Shown here: piece by piece, positions 34,515 to 43,991 of the stretch
Position numbering within the stretch: the stretch's first letter is position 1
Layout: each line of letters begins with the position of its first letter
Source: Leisingera daeponensis DSM 23529
GTDB lineage: Bacteria; Pseudomonadota; Alphaproteobacteria; Rhodobacterales; Rhodobacteraceae
Direction: 5' to 3'
Assembly (NCBI RefSeq): GCF_000473145.1
Contig: NZ_KI421500.1
Span: 1,674,225-1,738,224 of the forward strand
Length of the DNA stretch: 64,000 bases
Made by a program: the position numbers and the translations under genes
The notes under the pieces: model-generated
What the model was told of the DNA's origin: nothing
The model's input: the letters and a program-made list of their open reading frames with translations, nothing else
Database searches by the model: none

Positions 34515-36962
34515 ATGACCAGATTGCCGATCGAAGACGCCCTCCCCGACCTCCTGGACGCCCTGCGCGCCCGCGGCCGTGCCGTGCTGCAGGCGCCGCC
34601 CGGTGCGGGCAAGACCACGCGGGTGCCGCTGGCGATGCTGGAGGCCGGCCTGACCGCAGGCCGCATCGTCATGCTGGAACCGCGCCGCCTCGCCGCCCGC
34701 GCCGCGGCGGAGCGGATGGCGGAGACGCTGGGGGAGAAACCGGGCCAGACCGTCGGCTACAGGGTGCGGGGCGATGCCAAGGTCTCGAAATCGACCCGCA
34801 TCGAGGTGGTGACCGAGGGCATCCTGACCCGGATGCTGCAATCGGACCCGGACCTGCCCGGCGTCGGCGCGGTGATCTTTGACGAATTCCACGAACGCTC
34901 CCTGAACGCCGATCTGGGGCTGGCGCTGTGCCTGGAGGTGGCGGGCGCGCTGCGCGAGGACCTGATGCTGCTGGCGATGTCGGCGACGCTGGACGCCGAA
35001 CCGGTGGCGGCGCTGATGGACGCGCCGATGGTAACGTCTGAGGGGCGCAGCTATCCGGTGGAAACCCGCTGGCTGGAGCGCCCCCTGCCCGCGCAAGGAC
35101 GGCGCGCGGATGCGCTGGCCGATCTGGTGGTGCAGGCGGAGAGAGACACAAAGGCCACCGGCGGCGGCATCCTGGTGTTCCTGCCCGGCGAGGGCGAGAT
35201 CCGCCGCGCCGCCGCGACGCTGGAGAAGCGCCTGCCCGGCCATTGCCATATCCGCCCGCTGTTCGGCGCCCTGCCCTTTGCCGAGCAGCGCGCGGCGATC
35301 CAGCCCGAGGCGCAGGGCCGCAAGGTGGTGCTGGCGACCTCCATCGCCGAGACCTCGCTGACCATTCAGGACATCCGGGTGGTGGTGGATATGGGCCAGG
35401 CGCGCCGCGCGCGGTTCGATCCCGGCTCCGGCATGTCGCGGCTGGTGACGGAGAAGGTGACCCGCGCCGAGGCCACCCAGCGCCAGGGCCGCGCGGGGCG
35501 GGTGGCGGAGGGCATCTGCTACCGGATGTGGACCAAGGGCGAGGAAGGCGCGCTGATGGCGTTTCCGCCGGCCGAGATCGAAAGCGCCGACCTCACTGCG
35601 CTGGCGCTGGAGCTGGCCCTTTGGGGCGCGGCGCCGGAGGACCTCTCGTTCCTGAGCCGGCCGCCCGCAGGCGCGCTGGCAGAGGCGCAGGCGCTTTTGC
35701 ACATGCTGGGGGCGCTGGACGCGCAGGGGCGGATCACCGGGCATGGCAAGGCGCTGGCCACCCTGCCGCTGCATCCGCGGCTTGGCCATATGCTGTTGCA
35801 GGCCGGACCCGCGGCGGCACCCCTGGCCGCGCTTCTGGGCGAGCGCGATCCGCTGCGCGGCGCGCCTGCGGATCTGTCGCTGCGGCTGAAGGCATTGAGG
35901 GACATCAAGGGGTTTGAGCGCAGCCACCCCTATCAGCTGAACCGCCCGGTCGTAGAGCGCATCAAGAGCGAGGCGCGGCGGCTGGAGAAACAGGCGGGCC
36001 GCCGGGATGCGGGGCTGTCCGCCGCCATGATGGCGGCACTGGCCTATCCCGACCGTGTGGGCCAGCGCCGCAAGGGCGACAACCCGCGCTTTGTGCTGTC
36101 GGGCGGCAAGGGCGCCATCCTCGACGGCGGCGATACGCTGGCAGGCGCACCGTTCATCGTGGCGCTCGACACCGACGGCAACCCGCGCGAGGCGAAGATC
36201 CGGATGGCGGCGCAGATTTCCCTGCCGGAAATCCGCGAACTGTTTGCGGATCAGATCGTCTGGACGGATGTCTGCGCGTGGTCGAAACGCGACCGCCGGG
36301 TGGCGGCGCGCCAGCAGGAGCGCTTTGGCGCCATGGTGCTGGACGACCGGATCTGGAAAGACGTGCCGCCGGACGCCGTGGCGCGGGCGATGCTGGACGG
36401 GGTGCGCGACCTGGGCCTGCGGCTGACGGGCGCTGCGGCGCGGCTGGCGGCGCGGGTGGAGCTGGTGCGGGCGGAAGGTTTCGATCTGCCTGATTTCTCC
36501 CTCCCCGGCCTGACGGACACGCTGGAGGACTGGCTGCTGCCGATGCTCGGCGGGGTGAAATCGGCGGAGGACTGGAAGCGCTTCGATCTGCTGCCCGCGC
36601 TCAAGGCGGCGCTCAGCTGGGAGCAGACGCACCTGCTGGACCGCGAGGCGCCGGGCAGTTTCATCACGCCGCTGGGGCGCAAGATCCCGATCAGCTATGA
36701 CGGCGAGATCCCCGAAATCTCGGTCCGCCTGCAGGAAATGTTCGGGGTGACCCGCCATCCGTCCGCAGGCGGCGTGCCGCTGAAGGTGTCGCTCTTGTCG
36801 CCGGCCCAGCGCCCGATCCAGATCACCCGCGACCTGCCCGGCTTCTGGGCCGGCTCCTATGCGGATGTGCGAAAGGACATGCGGGCGCAATACCCCAAGC
36901 ACCCCTGGCCCGAGGACCCCACGCAGGAAGACCCGACCCTGCGCGCGAAACGGCGGAAATAG
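34515..36962 (+). CDS. hrpB: ATP-dependent helicase HrpB
   Basis: An 815-residue DEAH-type helicase. LQAPPGAGKTTRVPL is Walker A; the Walker B box reads FDEFHERS, a DEFH variant of DEAH typical of HrpB. QRQGRAGRVAEG is motif VI. The C-terminal HrpB-specific domain spans about 650-815 and ends PTLRAKRRK. Roles in RNA metabolism are assumed from the family. ATG at 34515 was chosen because the upstream frame is repeat sequence. It is divergent from meaB. Confidence 0.94.
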   Translation: MTRLPIEDALPDLLDALRARGRAVLQAPPGAGKTTRVPLAMLEAGLTAGRIVMLEPRRLAARAAAERMAETLGEKPGQTVGYRVRGDAKVSKSTRIEVVTEGILTRMLQSDPDLPGVGAVIFDEFHERSLNADLGLALCLEVAGALREDLMLLAMSATLDAEPVAALMDAPMVTSEGRSYPVETRWLERPLPAQGRRADALADLVVQAERDTKATGGGILVFLPGEGEIRRAAATLEKRLPGHCHIRPLFGALPFAEQRAAIQPEAQGRKVVLATSIAETSLTIQDIRVVVDMGQARRARFDPGSGMSRLVTEKVTRAEATQRQGRAGRVAEGICYRMWTKGEEGALMAFPPAEIESADLTALALELALWGAAPEDLSFLSRPPAGALAEAQALLHMLGALDAQGRITGHGKALATLPLHPRLGHMLLQAGPAAAPLAALLGERDPLRGAPADLSLRLKALRDIKGFERSHPYQLNRPVVERIKSEARRLEKQAGRRDAGLSAAMMAALAYPDRVGQRRKGDNPRFVLSGGKGAILDGGDTLAGAPFIVALDTDGNPREAKIRMAAQISLPEIRELFADQIVWTDVCAWSKRDRRVAARQQERFGAMVLDDRIWKDVPPDAVARAMLDGVRDLGLRLTGAAARLAARVELVRAEGFDLPDFSLPGLTDTLEDWLLPMLGGVKSAEDWKRFDLLPALKAALSWEQTHLLDREAPGSFITPLGRKIPISYDGEIPEISVRLQEMFGVTRHPSAGGVPLKVSLLSPAQRPIQITRDLPGFWAGSYADVRKDMRAQYPKHPWPEDPTQEDPTLRAKRRK

Positions 36963-37280
36963 CCCATTGCAGCGCGGCGCAGGCCCGCAGCGGGCCGCAG
37001 GCGCGCTGCCCGGCCCAACGGCTGGCGGCGGCATCTGCGATGCGCGGACAGCGGGCGGGAGCGCCGCCGCCGCACCGGAACCTGCCTGGTAAGTGCTTTT
37101 TTCACCCTTGCCTGCCAGACTGCGCAGGATGCCGCAAACGGGCCGTCAATCCGCAGCCGCAAAACCGCGCGGGACGGCGCCGTTCAAGCGGCAGCCTTGA
37201 TATTGCGGGCAAGCCTGCATACCTTTCCGCAACTGCACACAAGAACACGGGGCCAACCCCACACCAATGGCTGAGCAGAC
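36963..37280. other. 318-base intergenic region hrpB-Nudix
   Basis: GC-rich, with a palindrome GGCCCGC a GCGGGCC at 36982-36996 just after hrpB. AT-richer sequence around 37090-37120 and 37190-37260 may hold the promoter of the Nudix gene. No gene was found. Confidence 0.45.
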
Positions 37281-37739
37281 ATGACCCGCACCCTGACGCG
37301 CGCCTGGGAGGAAATCCTCAGGCCGATGCTGAAACGACCGAACCGCCTGCAAGTTGCCGCCCTGTGCTACCGCACCCGCGCGCACGGCAAGGAGGTGCTG
37401 ATGATCACCAGCCGCGGCACCGGCCGCTGGATCATCCCCAAGGGCTGGCCGGTCGAGGGCAAGGACGGGCCGGCCTCGGCGCTGCAGGAAGCCTGGGAAG
37501 AGGCCGGCGTGCGCTCCGCCCGCGTTTCCAAACAGCCGATAGGCGAGTTCAATTACCTCAAGCGCCGCGGCCACGGCGCCGATGAGCCGGTGACCACGCT
37601 GATTTTTGCCGCGGAAGTCGAGGCGCTTGCCGATGATTACCCCGAGTCCCACCAGCGCACCCGCCGGTGGATGCGCCCGGAGGAGGCCGCGGAACTGGTG
37701 CAGGAGCCGCAGCTGCAGGCGCTGCTGCGTCAATTGTAA
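37281..37739 (+). CDS. Nudix hydrolase
   Basis: A 152-residue Nudix protein of the DIPP-like type. RWIIPKGWPVEGKDGPASAL leads into the Nudix helix QEAWEEAGV. Compared with GX5EX7REUXEEXGU the first Glu is Lys and the Arg is Gln, while the metal-binding EE pair is kept; this form is common in Rhodobacteraceae homologues. Likely acts on a nucleoside or inositol diphosphate derivative; the exact substrate is unknown. ATG at 37281. A phosphate transporter gene follows on the same strand. Confidence 0.87.
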   Translation: MTRTLTRAWEEILRPMLKRPNRLQVAALCYRTRAHGKEVLMITSRGTGRWIIPKGWPVEGKDGPASALQEAWEEAGVRSARVSKQPIGEFNYLKRRGHGADEPVTTLIFAAEVEALADDYPESHQRTRRWMRPEEAAELVQEPQLQALLRQL

Positions 37740-37829
37740 AAGTTATGTGACATTTTCATGTCAAACGCTTGAACCGCTCCCGCAGCGGGGTTAGGCGCGT
37801 CCGCAGACCTCAGAATCAGGAATACGACT

Positions 37830-39311
37830 ATGAGCGATGCACCCCAGCGCACGCAATGGACCACGCTGGACAAGGACCTGAACCGGATCTCCCAGCTCGA
37901 ACTCGCCACCGCCTATGTCTCCCGCCCGCTGGTGGCGCCGGGCATTGCGCTGGCCTTCATCGTGCTGGCAGGCCTCGGCGCCGGTGTCTTCTTCGGCGGC
38001 TCCGCCATGAGCATGGTGGTGATCGCCGCCGCTGCCTTTGGCGCTTACATGGCGATCAACATCGGCGCCAATGACGTGGCCAACAACATGGGTCCGGCAG
38101 TGGGCGCCAACGCGCTGACCATGGGCGGCGCCATCGTGATTGCCGCCGTTGCCGAAAGCGCCGGCGCGCTCTTGGCGGGCGGCGATGTGGTCTCGACCAT
38201 CTCCAAGGGCATCATCGACCCGGCCGCGGTGTCCAGCAGCAACGTCTTCATCTGGGCGATGATGGCGGCGCTGATCTCCTCGGCGCTGTGGGTGAACCTG
38301 GCCACCTGGGTCGGCGCGCCCGTGTCCACCACCCACTCGGTCGTGGGCGGCGTTCTGGGCGCAGGCGTGGCCGCCGCAGGCACCGCCGCGGTGAACTGGC
38401 CCACCATGGGCAAGATCGCCGCGAGCTGGGTGATCTCGCCGGTGCTGGGCGGGGTGATTGCCGCCCTGTTCCTGGCCTTCATCAAGGCCAAGATCATCTA
38501 TCAGGACGACAAGATCGCCGCCGCCCGCCGCTGGGTGCCGGTGCTGGTCGCGATCATGGCAGGCGCCTTTGCCTCCTATCTGGCCCTCAAGGGCCTGAAG
38601 AAGATCGTCAAGATCGACCTGGAAACCGCGCTGCTGATCGGCGCCGGCGTTGGCGCCCTGTCCTATGTGATCACCGCGCCGCTGATCAAGCGCCAGTCCA
38701 AGGGCATGGAGAACCGCAACAAGTCGCTGAAGGCGCTGTTCGGCCTGCCGCTGGTGATCTCTGCCGCGCTCCTGTCCTTCGCCCATGGCGCCAACGACGT
38801 GGCCAATGCGGTCGGCCCGCTGGCCGCCATCGTGCACGCAACCGAGTTCGGCGACTTTGCCACCAAAGTCGCGATCCCGACCTGGGTTATGGTGATCGGC
38901 GCCTTCGGCATCTCCTTCGGCCTGTTCCTGTTCGGCCCCAAGCTGATCCGCATGGTCGGCAGCCAGATCACCAAGCTGAACCCGATGCGCGCCTACTGCG
39001 TGTCGCTGTCCGCAGCGATCACCGTGATCGTGGCCAGCTGGCTGGGCCTGCCGGTCTCCTCCACCCATATCGCGGTAGGTGCGGTGTTCGGCGTCGGCTT
39101 CTTCCGCGAGTGGCACATGGAGCGCCGCCTGAAGAAAACCGCCGCAGGCCGCCCGGCAGAGAAACGCATCGCGCCGGAGGAGCGCCGCCGCCGCAAGCTG
39201 GTGCGCCGCAGCCACTTCATGACCATCGTGGCCGCCTGGGTGATCACCGTTCCGGCCGCCGCGCTGCTGTCGGCGGTGATCTACCTGCTGCTGAACACCT
39301 TCATCGGCTGA
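37830..39311 (+). CDS. low-affinity inorganic phosphate transporter (PiT)
   Basis: A 493-residue inner-membrane protein of the PiT family, with about ten membrane helices. The duplicated signatures are INIGANDVANNMGPAVGA (N half) and SFAHGANDVANAVGPLAA (C half), with GAPVSTTHSVVGGVLGAG and GLPVSSTHIAVGAVFGVG. It imports phosphate, probably by proton symport. ATG at 37830. It lies 91 bases after the Nudix gene and ends in a strong terminator. Confidence 0.95.
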   Translation: MSDAPQRTQWTTLDKDLNRISQLELATAYVSRPLVAPGIALAFIVLAGLGAGVFFGGSAMSMVVIAAAAFGAYMAINIGANDVANNMGPAVGANALTMGGAIVIAAVAESAGALLAGGDVVSTISKGIIDPAAVSSSNVFIWAMMAALISSALWVNLATWVGAPVSTTHSVVGGVLGAGVAAAGTAAVNWPTMGKIAASWVISPVLGGVIAALFLAFIKAKIIYQDDKIAAARRWVPVLVAIMAGAFASYLALKGLKKIVKIDLETALLIGAGVGALSYVITAPLIKRQSKGMENRNKSLKALFGLPLVISAALLSFAHGANDVANAVGPLAAIVHATEFGDFATKVAIPTWVMVIGAFGISFGLFLFGPKLIRMVGSQITKLNPMRAYCVSLSAAITVIVASWLGLPVSSTHIAVGAVFGVGFFREWHMERRLKKTAAGRPAEKRIAPEERRRRKLVRRSHFMTIVAAWVITVPAAALLSAVIYLLLNTFIG

Positions 39312-39332
39312 CAGTTCTGCCCGTGACATCAG

Positions 39333-39368
39333 AAAGCCCCCGCAGCATCCGCCTGCGGGGGCTTTTCT
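39333..39368 (+). terminator. terminator of phosphate transporter gene
   Basis: AAAGCCCCCGCAG at 39333-39345 pairs with CTGCGGGGGCTTT at 39353-39365, followed by T-rich sequence. It starts 22 bases after the stop. AAA at its left edge gives T on the minus strand too, where the SDR gene ends. Confidence 0.88.
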
Positions 39369-39375
39369 TTTGCGC

Positions 39376-40095
39376 TCAGAACCTTTCCACCCAGGGCCGC
39401 AGCACCAATTCGTCGCTCCAGGCCGAGCGGTGCTGGTTAATCAGGTGCATATACTCGCGGGCTATCGCCTCCGGGTCCAGCATACTGTCCGGGCTGTCCG
39501 CGGCCTCTGTCCGCTCGGGCCGCGCGGCGTTTCGGATGCCGCCGTCGATATTGACCCAGGCGACATGGATGCCCCTGGGGTGCAGCTCCCGCGCCATTGA
39601 TTGCGCCAGCCCGCGCTGCGCGAATTTGCCCATGGCAAAGGGCGCCGACTGGGCAAAGCCCTTCACCCCGGCCGAGGCGCCGGTGAACAGGATGGTGCCG
39701 CGCCGCCCGTCTTCGGGCTGCTGCGCCAGCATCCGCCGGGCCGCCGCCTGCCCCAGCAGGAAAGCGCCATAAGCGGTGACCTCCACCGCCTTGCGCACCG
39801 CTTCCGGTTCCAGCTCTGCCACCGGGCCGCGGACACGGGCAGACGGGTTATAGCAGGCCACCCGCAGATCGCCCGGCAGATTGCCGACAAGGGCAGCAGT
39901 TCCTGCAGCGTCCGTGCCGTCGAGCACGTGCAACGCGGCGCCGGTTTCCGCCGCCAGCCCGTGCAGCTTATCAGTACTCCGCGCCGCCAGATGCAGCGCA
40001 TAGCCCTCCCGGGACAGCGCCCGGGCAAGGGAGGCCGACAGGCCCGCCCCTGCGCCGACGATCAGTGCAAGCGGTTTTGATGATGTGTCTGCCAT
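39376..40095 (-). CDS. short-chain dehydrogenase/reductase-like protein lacking catalytic Tyr
   Basis: A 239-residue SDR-fold protein. The nucleotide loop reads LALIVGAGAGLSASLARAL and the substrate strand TILFTGASAGVKGFAQSAPF keeps the Ser. At the usual YxxxK site the sequence is PFAMGKFA, so Tyr is replaced by Phe while Lys remains. Classical SDR chemistry needs that Tyr, so this protein may have altered activity or a non-catalytic role. The dinucleotide motif also differs (GAGAGLS rather than TGxxxGxG). ATG at 40095. It may be cotranscribed behind argF, though GC hairpins lie between. Confidence 0.78.
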   Translation of the reverse strand: MADTSSKPLALIVGAGAGLSASLARALSREGYALHLAARSTDKLHGLAAETGAALHVLDGTDAAGTAALVGNLPGDLRVACYNPSARVRGPVAELEPEAVRKAVEVTAYGAFLLGQAAARRMLAQQPEDGRRGTILFTGASAGVKGFAQSAPFAMGKFAQRGLAQSMARELHPRGIHVAWVNIDGGIRNAARPERTEAADSPDSMLDPEAIAREYMHLINQHRSAWSDELVLRPWVERF

Positions 40096-40196
40096 CGCGG
40101 AACCTCCCCCTGTCCGGCAGCAGGATGGTGGCGGCAATGCGCCCCCCAGACAAGGGGTTCGGGGGCTTAAACGCACCCCCTTGCGGTCCGGGCACC

Positions 40197-40258
40197 GCGC
40201 CGGGCCGCAGGCCCGGCGCCACGCCCAACCGGCACGCCCCCTTCCAGCGAAGGGGGCG
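40197..40258. terminator. tandem GC hairpins between argF and the SDR gene
   Basis: GCGCCGGGC (40197-40205) pairs with GCCCGGCGC (40211-40219), and CGCCCCCTT (40235-40243) with AAGGGGGCG (40250-40258). Two perfect 9-bp stems in the 244-base gap. No T run follows on the minus strand. They may terminate argF transcription or be part of a repeat. Confidence 0.5.
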
Positions 40259-40339
40259 CGGCGGGCGGGAGAGCCCCGCCCTGCCGGCGGCCCTCTGGCC
40301 TCAAGCTTGGCTGTGCAGGCGGCTATGCAGGCGCCGGCC

Positions 40340-41266
40340 TCAGCTGCCGGCGCACCAGCGCATGATGGCCTTCTGCGCGTGCAGCCGGTTTTCGGCCTCG
40401 TCAAAGATCACCGAGTTCGGCCCGTCCATCACCTGGCTGGTCGCCTCCTCCTCGCGGTGGGCCGGCAGGCAGTGCATGAACAGCGCATCCGGCTTGGCGT
40501 GCGACATCAGCTCCGCATTGACCTGATAGGGCCGCAGCATGTTGTGGCGGCGTTCCTTGGAGGACTGGCTGTCATGCATCGACACCCAGGTGTCGGTGAC
40601 CACCAGGTCCGCGCCCTCGACCGCCTTGGCCGCGTCGCGCTCGATCACCACCTTGGAGCCCGCCTTGCGCGCCAGGCCGACAAATTCCTCCTCCGGGTCC
40701 AGCTGCGCCGGGCCTGCAAAGGTGAGGTCGAAGCCGAACTGGCCGGCCGCATGCAGGAAGGACGCGCAGACGTTGTTGCCGTCGCCGCACCAGACCACCT
40801 TCTTGCCCTGGATCGGGCCGCGGTGCTCTTCGTAGGTGAGCACGTCAGCCATGATCTGGCAGGGGTGGGTGCGGTCAGTGAGGCCGTTGATCACCGGCAC
40901 GTCCGAGTATTCCGCCATCTCGGTCAGCACGGTCTCGTCAAAGGTCCGGATCATGATCATGTCGACATAGCGGCTGAGGACGCGTGCGGTGTCGGCAATG
41001 GTCTCGCCATGGCCCAGCTGCATGTCCTTGCCCGACAGCACCATGGTCTGGCCGCCCATCTGGCGCACGCCGACGTCGAAGGACACCCGGGTCCGGGTCG
41101 AGGGTTTCTCGAAGATCAGCGCCACCATCTTGTCTTTCAGCGGCAGCTCATCATCCAGTGCGGCCTTGGGGCGGCCAAGGCGCGCCTGCTTGGTGGCCTT
41201 GGCCTGATCGATGATTGCGCGCAGATCGGCAGGGCCGGTTTTGTGAATGTCGAGGAAATGGTTCAT
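40340..41266 (-). CDS. argF: ornithine carbamoyltransferase
   Basis: A 308-residue enzyme that makes citrulline from ornithine and carbamoyl phosphate in arginine synthesis. [11 protein letters not shown] is the carbamoyl-phosphate motif (STRTR), HPCQ binds carbamoyl phosphate, and MHCLPAHR carries the catalytic Cys. ATG at 41266. It is 79 bases downstream of argD on the same strand, with a dispersed repeat in the gap, so the two form an arginine operon. Confidence 0.97.
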   Translation of the reverse strand: MNHFLDIHKTGPADLRAIIDQAKATKQARLGRPKAALDDELPLKDKMVALIFEKPSTRTRVSFDVGVRQMGGQTMVLSGKDMQLGHGETIADTARVLSRYVDMIMIRTFDETVLTEMAEYSDVPVINGLTDRTHPCQIMADVLTYEEHRGPIQGKKVVWCGDGNNVCASFLHAAGQFGFDLTFAGPAQLDPEEEFVGLARKAGSKVVIERDAAKAVEGADLVVTDTWVSMHDSQSSKERRHNMLRPYQVNAELMSHAKPDALFMHCLPAHREEEATSQVMDGPNSVIFDEAENRLHAQKAIMRWCAGS

Positions 41267-41293
41267 AGTTCTATCGCTTCTGGCTGGCGAAGG

Positions 41294-41345
41294 CCGGGGG
41301 CTGCCTGCCCCCGGACCCCCGGGAGTATTTATGAAAAGGTGAAAA
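41294..41345. repeat. dispersed repeat R2, copy in argD-argF gap
   Basis: CCGGGGGC tgcct GCCCCCGG (41294-41314) is followed by CCCCCGGGAGTATTT, atga and AAAGGTGAA up to 41345. The same GGAGTATTT-N4-AAAGGTGAA block lies at 42792 in the opposite orientation. Elements of this kind are familiar from roseobacter intergenic regions. It fills almost the whole space between two genes of one operon. Confidence 0.7.
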
Positions 41346-42530
41346 TCAGGCGGCGGCGACCTGGGCGGCGGTTTTGTCCAGGCGGCGGACGGCCTCGGCG
41401 ATGTCCTCATCGGTCAGGGTCAGCGGCGGCAGCAGGCGGATCACGTTGTCCGCTGCCGGCACGGTGATCAGCTCGTTGCCATAGCCCGCCTGGACCACAT
41501 CGGCGTTCGCCGCCTTGCACTTGAGGCCCAGCATCAGGCCGGCGCCGCGCACCTCTTCGAACACCTCGGGGTGGTCGGCCACCAGCCCTTCGAGCTTCTG
41601 CCGCAGCAGGCCCGCCTTGCGGTTCACCTCGGCCAAAAAGGCGTCGTCGGCGATGTGATCCATCACCGCGCAGCCGACCGCGCAGCCCAGCGGGTTGCCG
41701 CCGTAGGTGGAGCCGTGGGTGCCTGCGGTCATGCCGCTGGCGGCGTCCTCAGTGGCCAGCACCGCGCCCAGCGGGAAGCCGCCGCCGATGCCCTTGGCCA
41801 CCATCATGATGTCGGGCGTGATGCCCGCCCATTCATGGGCAAACAGCTTGCCGGTGCGCCCCACCCCGCATTGCACCTCATCCAGGATCAGCAGGAGGCC
41901 GTGCTCGTCGCAGATCCGGCGCAGCGCCTTCAGCTCTGCGTCGGGGACCGGGCGGATGCCGCCCTCGCCCTGCACCGGTTCGATCATGATCGCGGCGGTG
42001 CGTTCGCTGATCGCATCAGTCACACCGTCCAGATCGCCAAAGGTCAGATGCACGAAGCCGGGCAGCAGCGGGCCGAACCCCTTGACCATCTTTTCGGAGC
42101 CCGCGGCGGCAATCCCGGCAGAGGACCGGCCGTGGAAAGACCCGTCGAAGGTGATGATCTCCACACGTTCCGGCTGGCCCTTGTCGTGGAAATACTTGCG
42201 CGCCATCTTCACCGCCAGCTCGCAGGCCTCGGTGCCGGAGTTGGTGAAGAACACGGTGTCGGCAAAGGTGTGCTCCACCAGCTTGTCCGCCAGCGCCTGC
42301 TGCTGCGGGATCTGGTAGAGGTTGGAAACATGCCACAGGTTCTGCGCCTGCGCCGTCAGCGCTTCCACCAGTGCCGGATGGGCATGGCCCAGCGCGTTCA
42401 CGGCGATGCCCGACCCCAGATCCAGAAAGCGGCGCCCGTCCGCCGTGGTCAGCCAGGCGCCTTCGCCTTTGACGAACTCAAGCGGGGCACGGTTGTAGGT
42501 CGGCAGAACGGACGGGATCATCGGGATCAT
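41346..42530 (-). CDS. argD: acetylornithine aminotransferase
   Basis: A 394-residue class III aminotransferase that makes N-acetylornithine in arginine synthesis, or succinyldiaminopimelate in lysine synthesis. Family features: [19 protein letters not shown] (PLP phosphate), [19 protein letters not shown] and [16 protein letters not shown] with the PLP lysine, and [15 protein letters not shown] at 42530; 42521 is an alternative. Its operon with argF makes the arginine role the main one. Confidence 0.96.
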   Translation of the reverse strand: MIPMIPSVLPTYNRAPLEFVKGEGAWLTTADGRRFLDLGSGIAVNALGHAHPALVEALTAQAQNLWHVSNLYQIPQQQALADKLVEHTFADTVFFTNSGTEACELAVKMARKYFHDKGQPERVEIITFDGSFHGRSSAGIAAAGSEKMVKGFGPLLPGFVHLTFGDLDGVTDAISERTAAIMIEPVQGEGGIRPVPDAELKALRRICDEHGLLLILDEVQCGVGRTGKLFAHEWAGITPDIMMVAKGIGGGFPLGAVLATEDAASGMTAGTHGSTYGGNPLGCAVGCAVMDHIADDAFLAEVNRKAGLLRQKLEGLVADHPEVFEEVRGAGLMLGLKCKAANADVVQAGYGNELITVPAADNVIRLLPPLTLTDEDIAEAVRRLDKTAAQVAAA

Positions 42531-42791
42531 CCTTTTTCTAAGGTAGAAGCCAAAGCTGTGACGTAAGCCTGGCCTTGGGTCAACGGTGGATCAATGGAAT
42601 TCGAGGGGGGAGGCGCCGCAGAGAAGGCGCAACAGATCAGGGGCCGGTCACGCCAGGCGGCGTCGGCGTCGCGAAACGGTGATATCTGCGCGTTTGATCA
42701 TGGATGGGTTCCATAATGGAGGTTTCGCCGAAAGAAAACCCCATTTGTGTCATTCGATCCGCCAATCCGCCGCGGCGCGCCGCCCGTCCCA

Positions 42792-42853
42792 TTCACCTTT
42801 GGCGAAATACTCCGGGGTGAATTGGCCCTGAGGCCAAGAGGGGCAGCGCCCCT
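42792..42853. repeat. dispersed repeat R2, inverted copy upstream of DMT gene
   Basis: On the minus strand TTCACCCCGGAGTATTTCGC then CAAAGGTGAA, matching the copy at 41294, preceded on that strand by the stem AGGGGC agc GCCCCT (42839-42853). A second GGGGCAGCGCCC occurs near 42871. It occupies part of the 419-base gap between argD (42530) and the transporter (42950). No gene was found in the rest of that gap. Confidence 0.65.
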
Positions 42854-42949
42854 GCCCTGTGCAAGAAAGCGGGGCAGCGCCCGCAGAATACAGCCGCGGC
42901 CGAAGCCTTTCCCCTTGCATCCCGCGGCGGCTTGCCGCACCGCTTGCAC

Positions 42950-43861
42950 ATGCGCCGCGACACCGCTGAAAACCCGCCCCTGGCCGCTGCCCTGATCCTG
43001 GCAGCCACAACCTTCATTGCCGGCACCACGCTGATGGCCAAGGCGCTGGGGACGGATTTGCTGGGCGCGCCGCTGCACCCGCTGCAGATCAGCCATGGCC
43101 GCTTCCTGTTTGCCTTCATGGCCATCTCAACGGCGGTGCTGATCCTGCGGCCCAAATTCACCCGGCCGCATTGGGGCTATCACATCGGGCGCACGTCCTT
43201 TGGCTGGGCGGGTGTCACGCTGATGTTTGCCTCCGTGGCCTATATCCCGCTGGCCGATGCCACCGCGATCACCTTTCTGAACCCGGTCTTCGGCATGCTG
43301 CTGGCGATCCCGCTCCTGGGCGAGCGGGTCGGCCCCTGGCGCTGGGGCGCGGCGCTGATTGCCATGCTCGGCGCGATGATTCTGCTGCGGCCCACGCCCG
43401 CCAGTTTCCAGCCCGCAGCCCTGCTGGCCCTGGGCGCGGCGGCAGTGATGGGGCTGGAGCTGATTTTCATCAAGAAGCTGGCGGGCCGCGAAGCGCCCTT
43501 GCAGGTCTTATGGGTCAACAACCTGTTGGGGCTGGCGATTGCCAGCTGCGCGGTGCTGCCGGTCTGGCAGATGCCAAGCTCCGCGCAATGGGCGGCGCTG
43601 GCGGTGCTGGGGCTGCTGATGGCCTGCGCGCAGGCCTGTTTCATCAACGGCATGGCGCGCGCCGATGCCTCATTCGTGGCCCCCTTCAGCTATGCCACGC
43701 TGGTGTTTGCCGCCCTGTATGACATCCTTGGCTTCGGCGCGGTGCCGGATGCCATCTCCGTCCTCGGCGCCTGCATCATCCTGGCCGGGGCCGCCGTGCT
43801 GGCCTGGCGCGAAGGCCGGGTGCGTCCGCCTGCGGGCCGCGCCGCAGCCGCCGGGAAGTAG
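42950..43861 (+). CDS. DMT/EamA family transporter
   Basis: A 303-residue inner-membrane protein with about ten helices and two EamA repeats (first ending near AMILLRPTPASFQ, second starting ALLALGAAAVMGLELIFIKK). Features such as VAYIPLADATAITFLNPVFG match the family of drug/metabolite exporters. Substrate unknown. ATG at 42950 was chosen; TTG at 42932 would extend it by 6 residues. Dispersed repeat R2 lies upstream. It is followed by an MFS gene on the same strand. Confidence 0.86.
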   Translation: MRRDTAENPPLAAALILAATTFIAGTTLMAKALGTDLLGAPLHPLQISHGRFLFAFMAISTAVLILRPKFTRPHWGYHIGRTSFGWAGVTLMFASVAYIPLADATAITFLNPVFGMLLAIPLLGERVGPWRWGAALIAMLGAMILLRPTPASFQPAALLALGAAAVMGLELIFIKKLAGREAPLQVLWVNNLLGLAIASCAVLPVWQMPSSAQWAALAVLGLLMACAQACFINGMARADASFVAPFSYATLVFAALYDILGFGAVPDAISVLGACIILAGAAVLAWREGRVRPPAGRAAAAGK

Positions 43862-43991
43862 ACCCGGCGGACCGCGGCCCGCGGGAAAGATATTTCCGCC
43901 GCTGGCCCATGGGCGACATCTGCGTCGAAAACCGGCATTCTCCGCCTGCCCGGCGCGCCACCCTGCCCCTTAGCAGGACAGGAGCACGCAG

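Noticed and set aside
34479..37034. Very long open frame on the minus strand opposite hrpB (and similar ones opposite pyrG, lepA and pgm-like genes)
   Set aside because: GC-rich third positions of the true gene remove stops on the other strand. The antisense protein is rich in R, Q, H and L with no recognisable motifs, while the sense frame has full helicase motifs.
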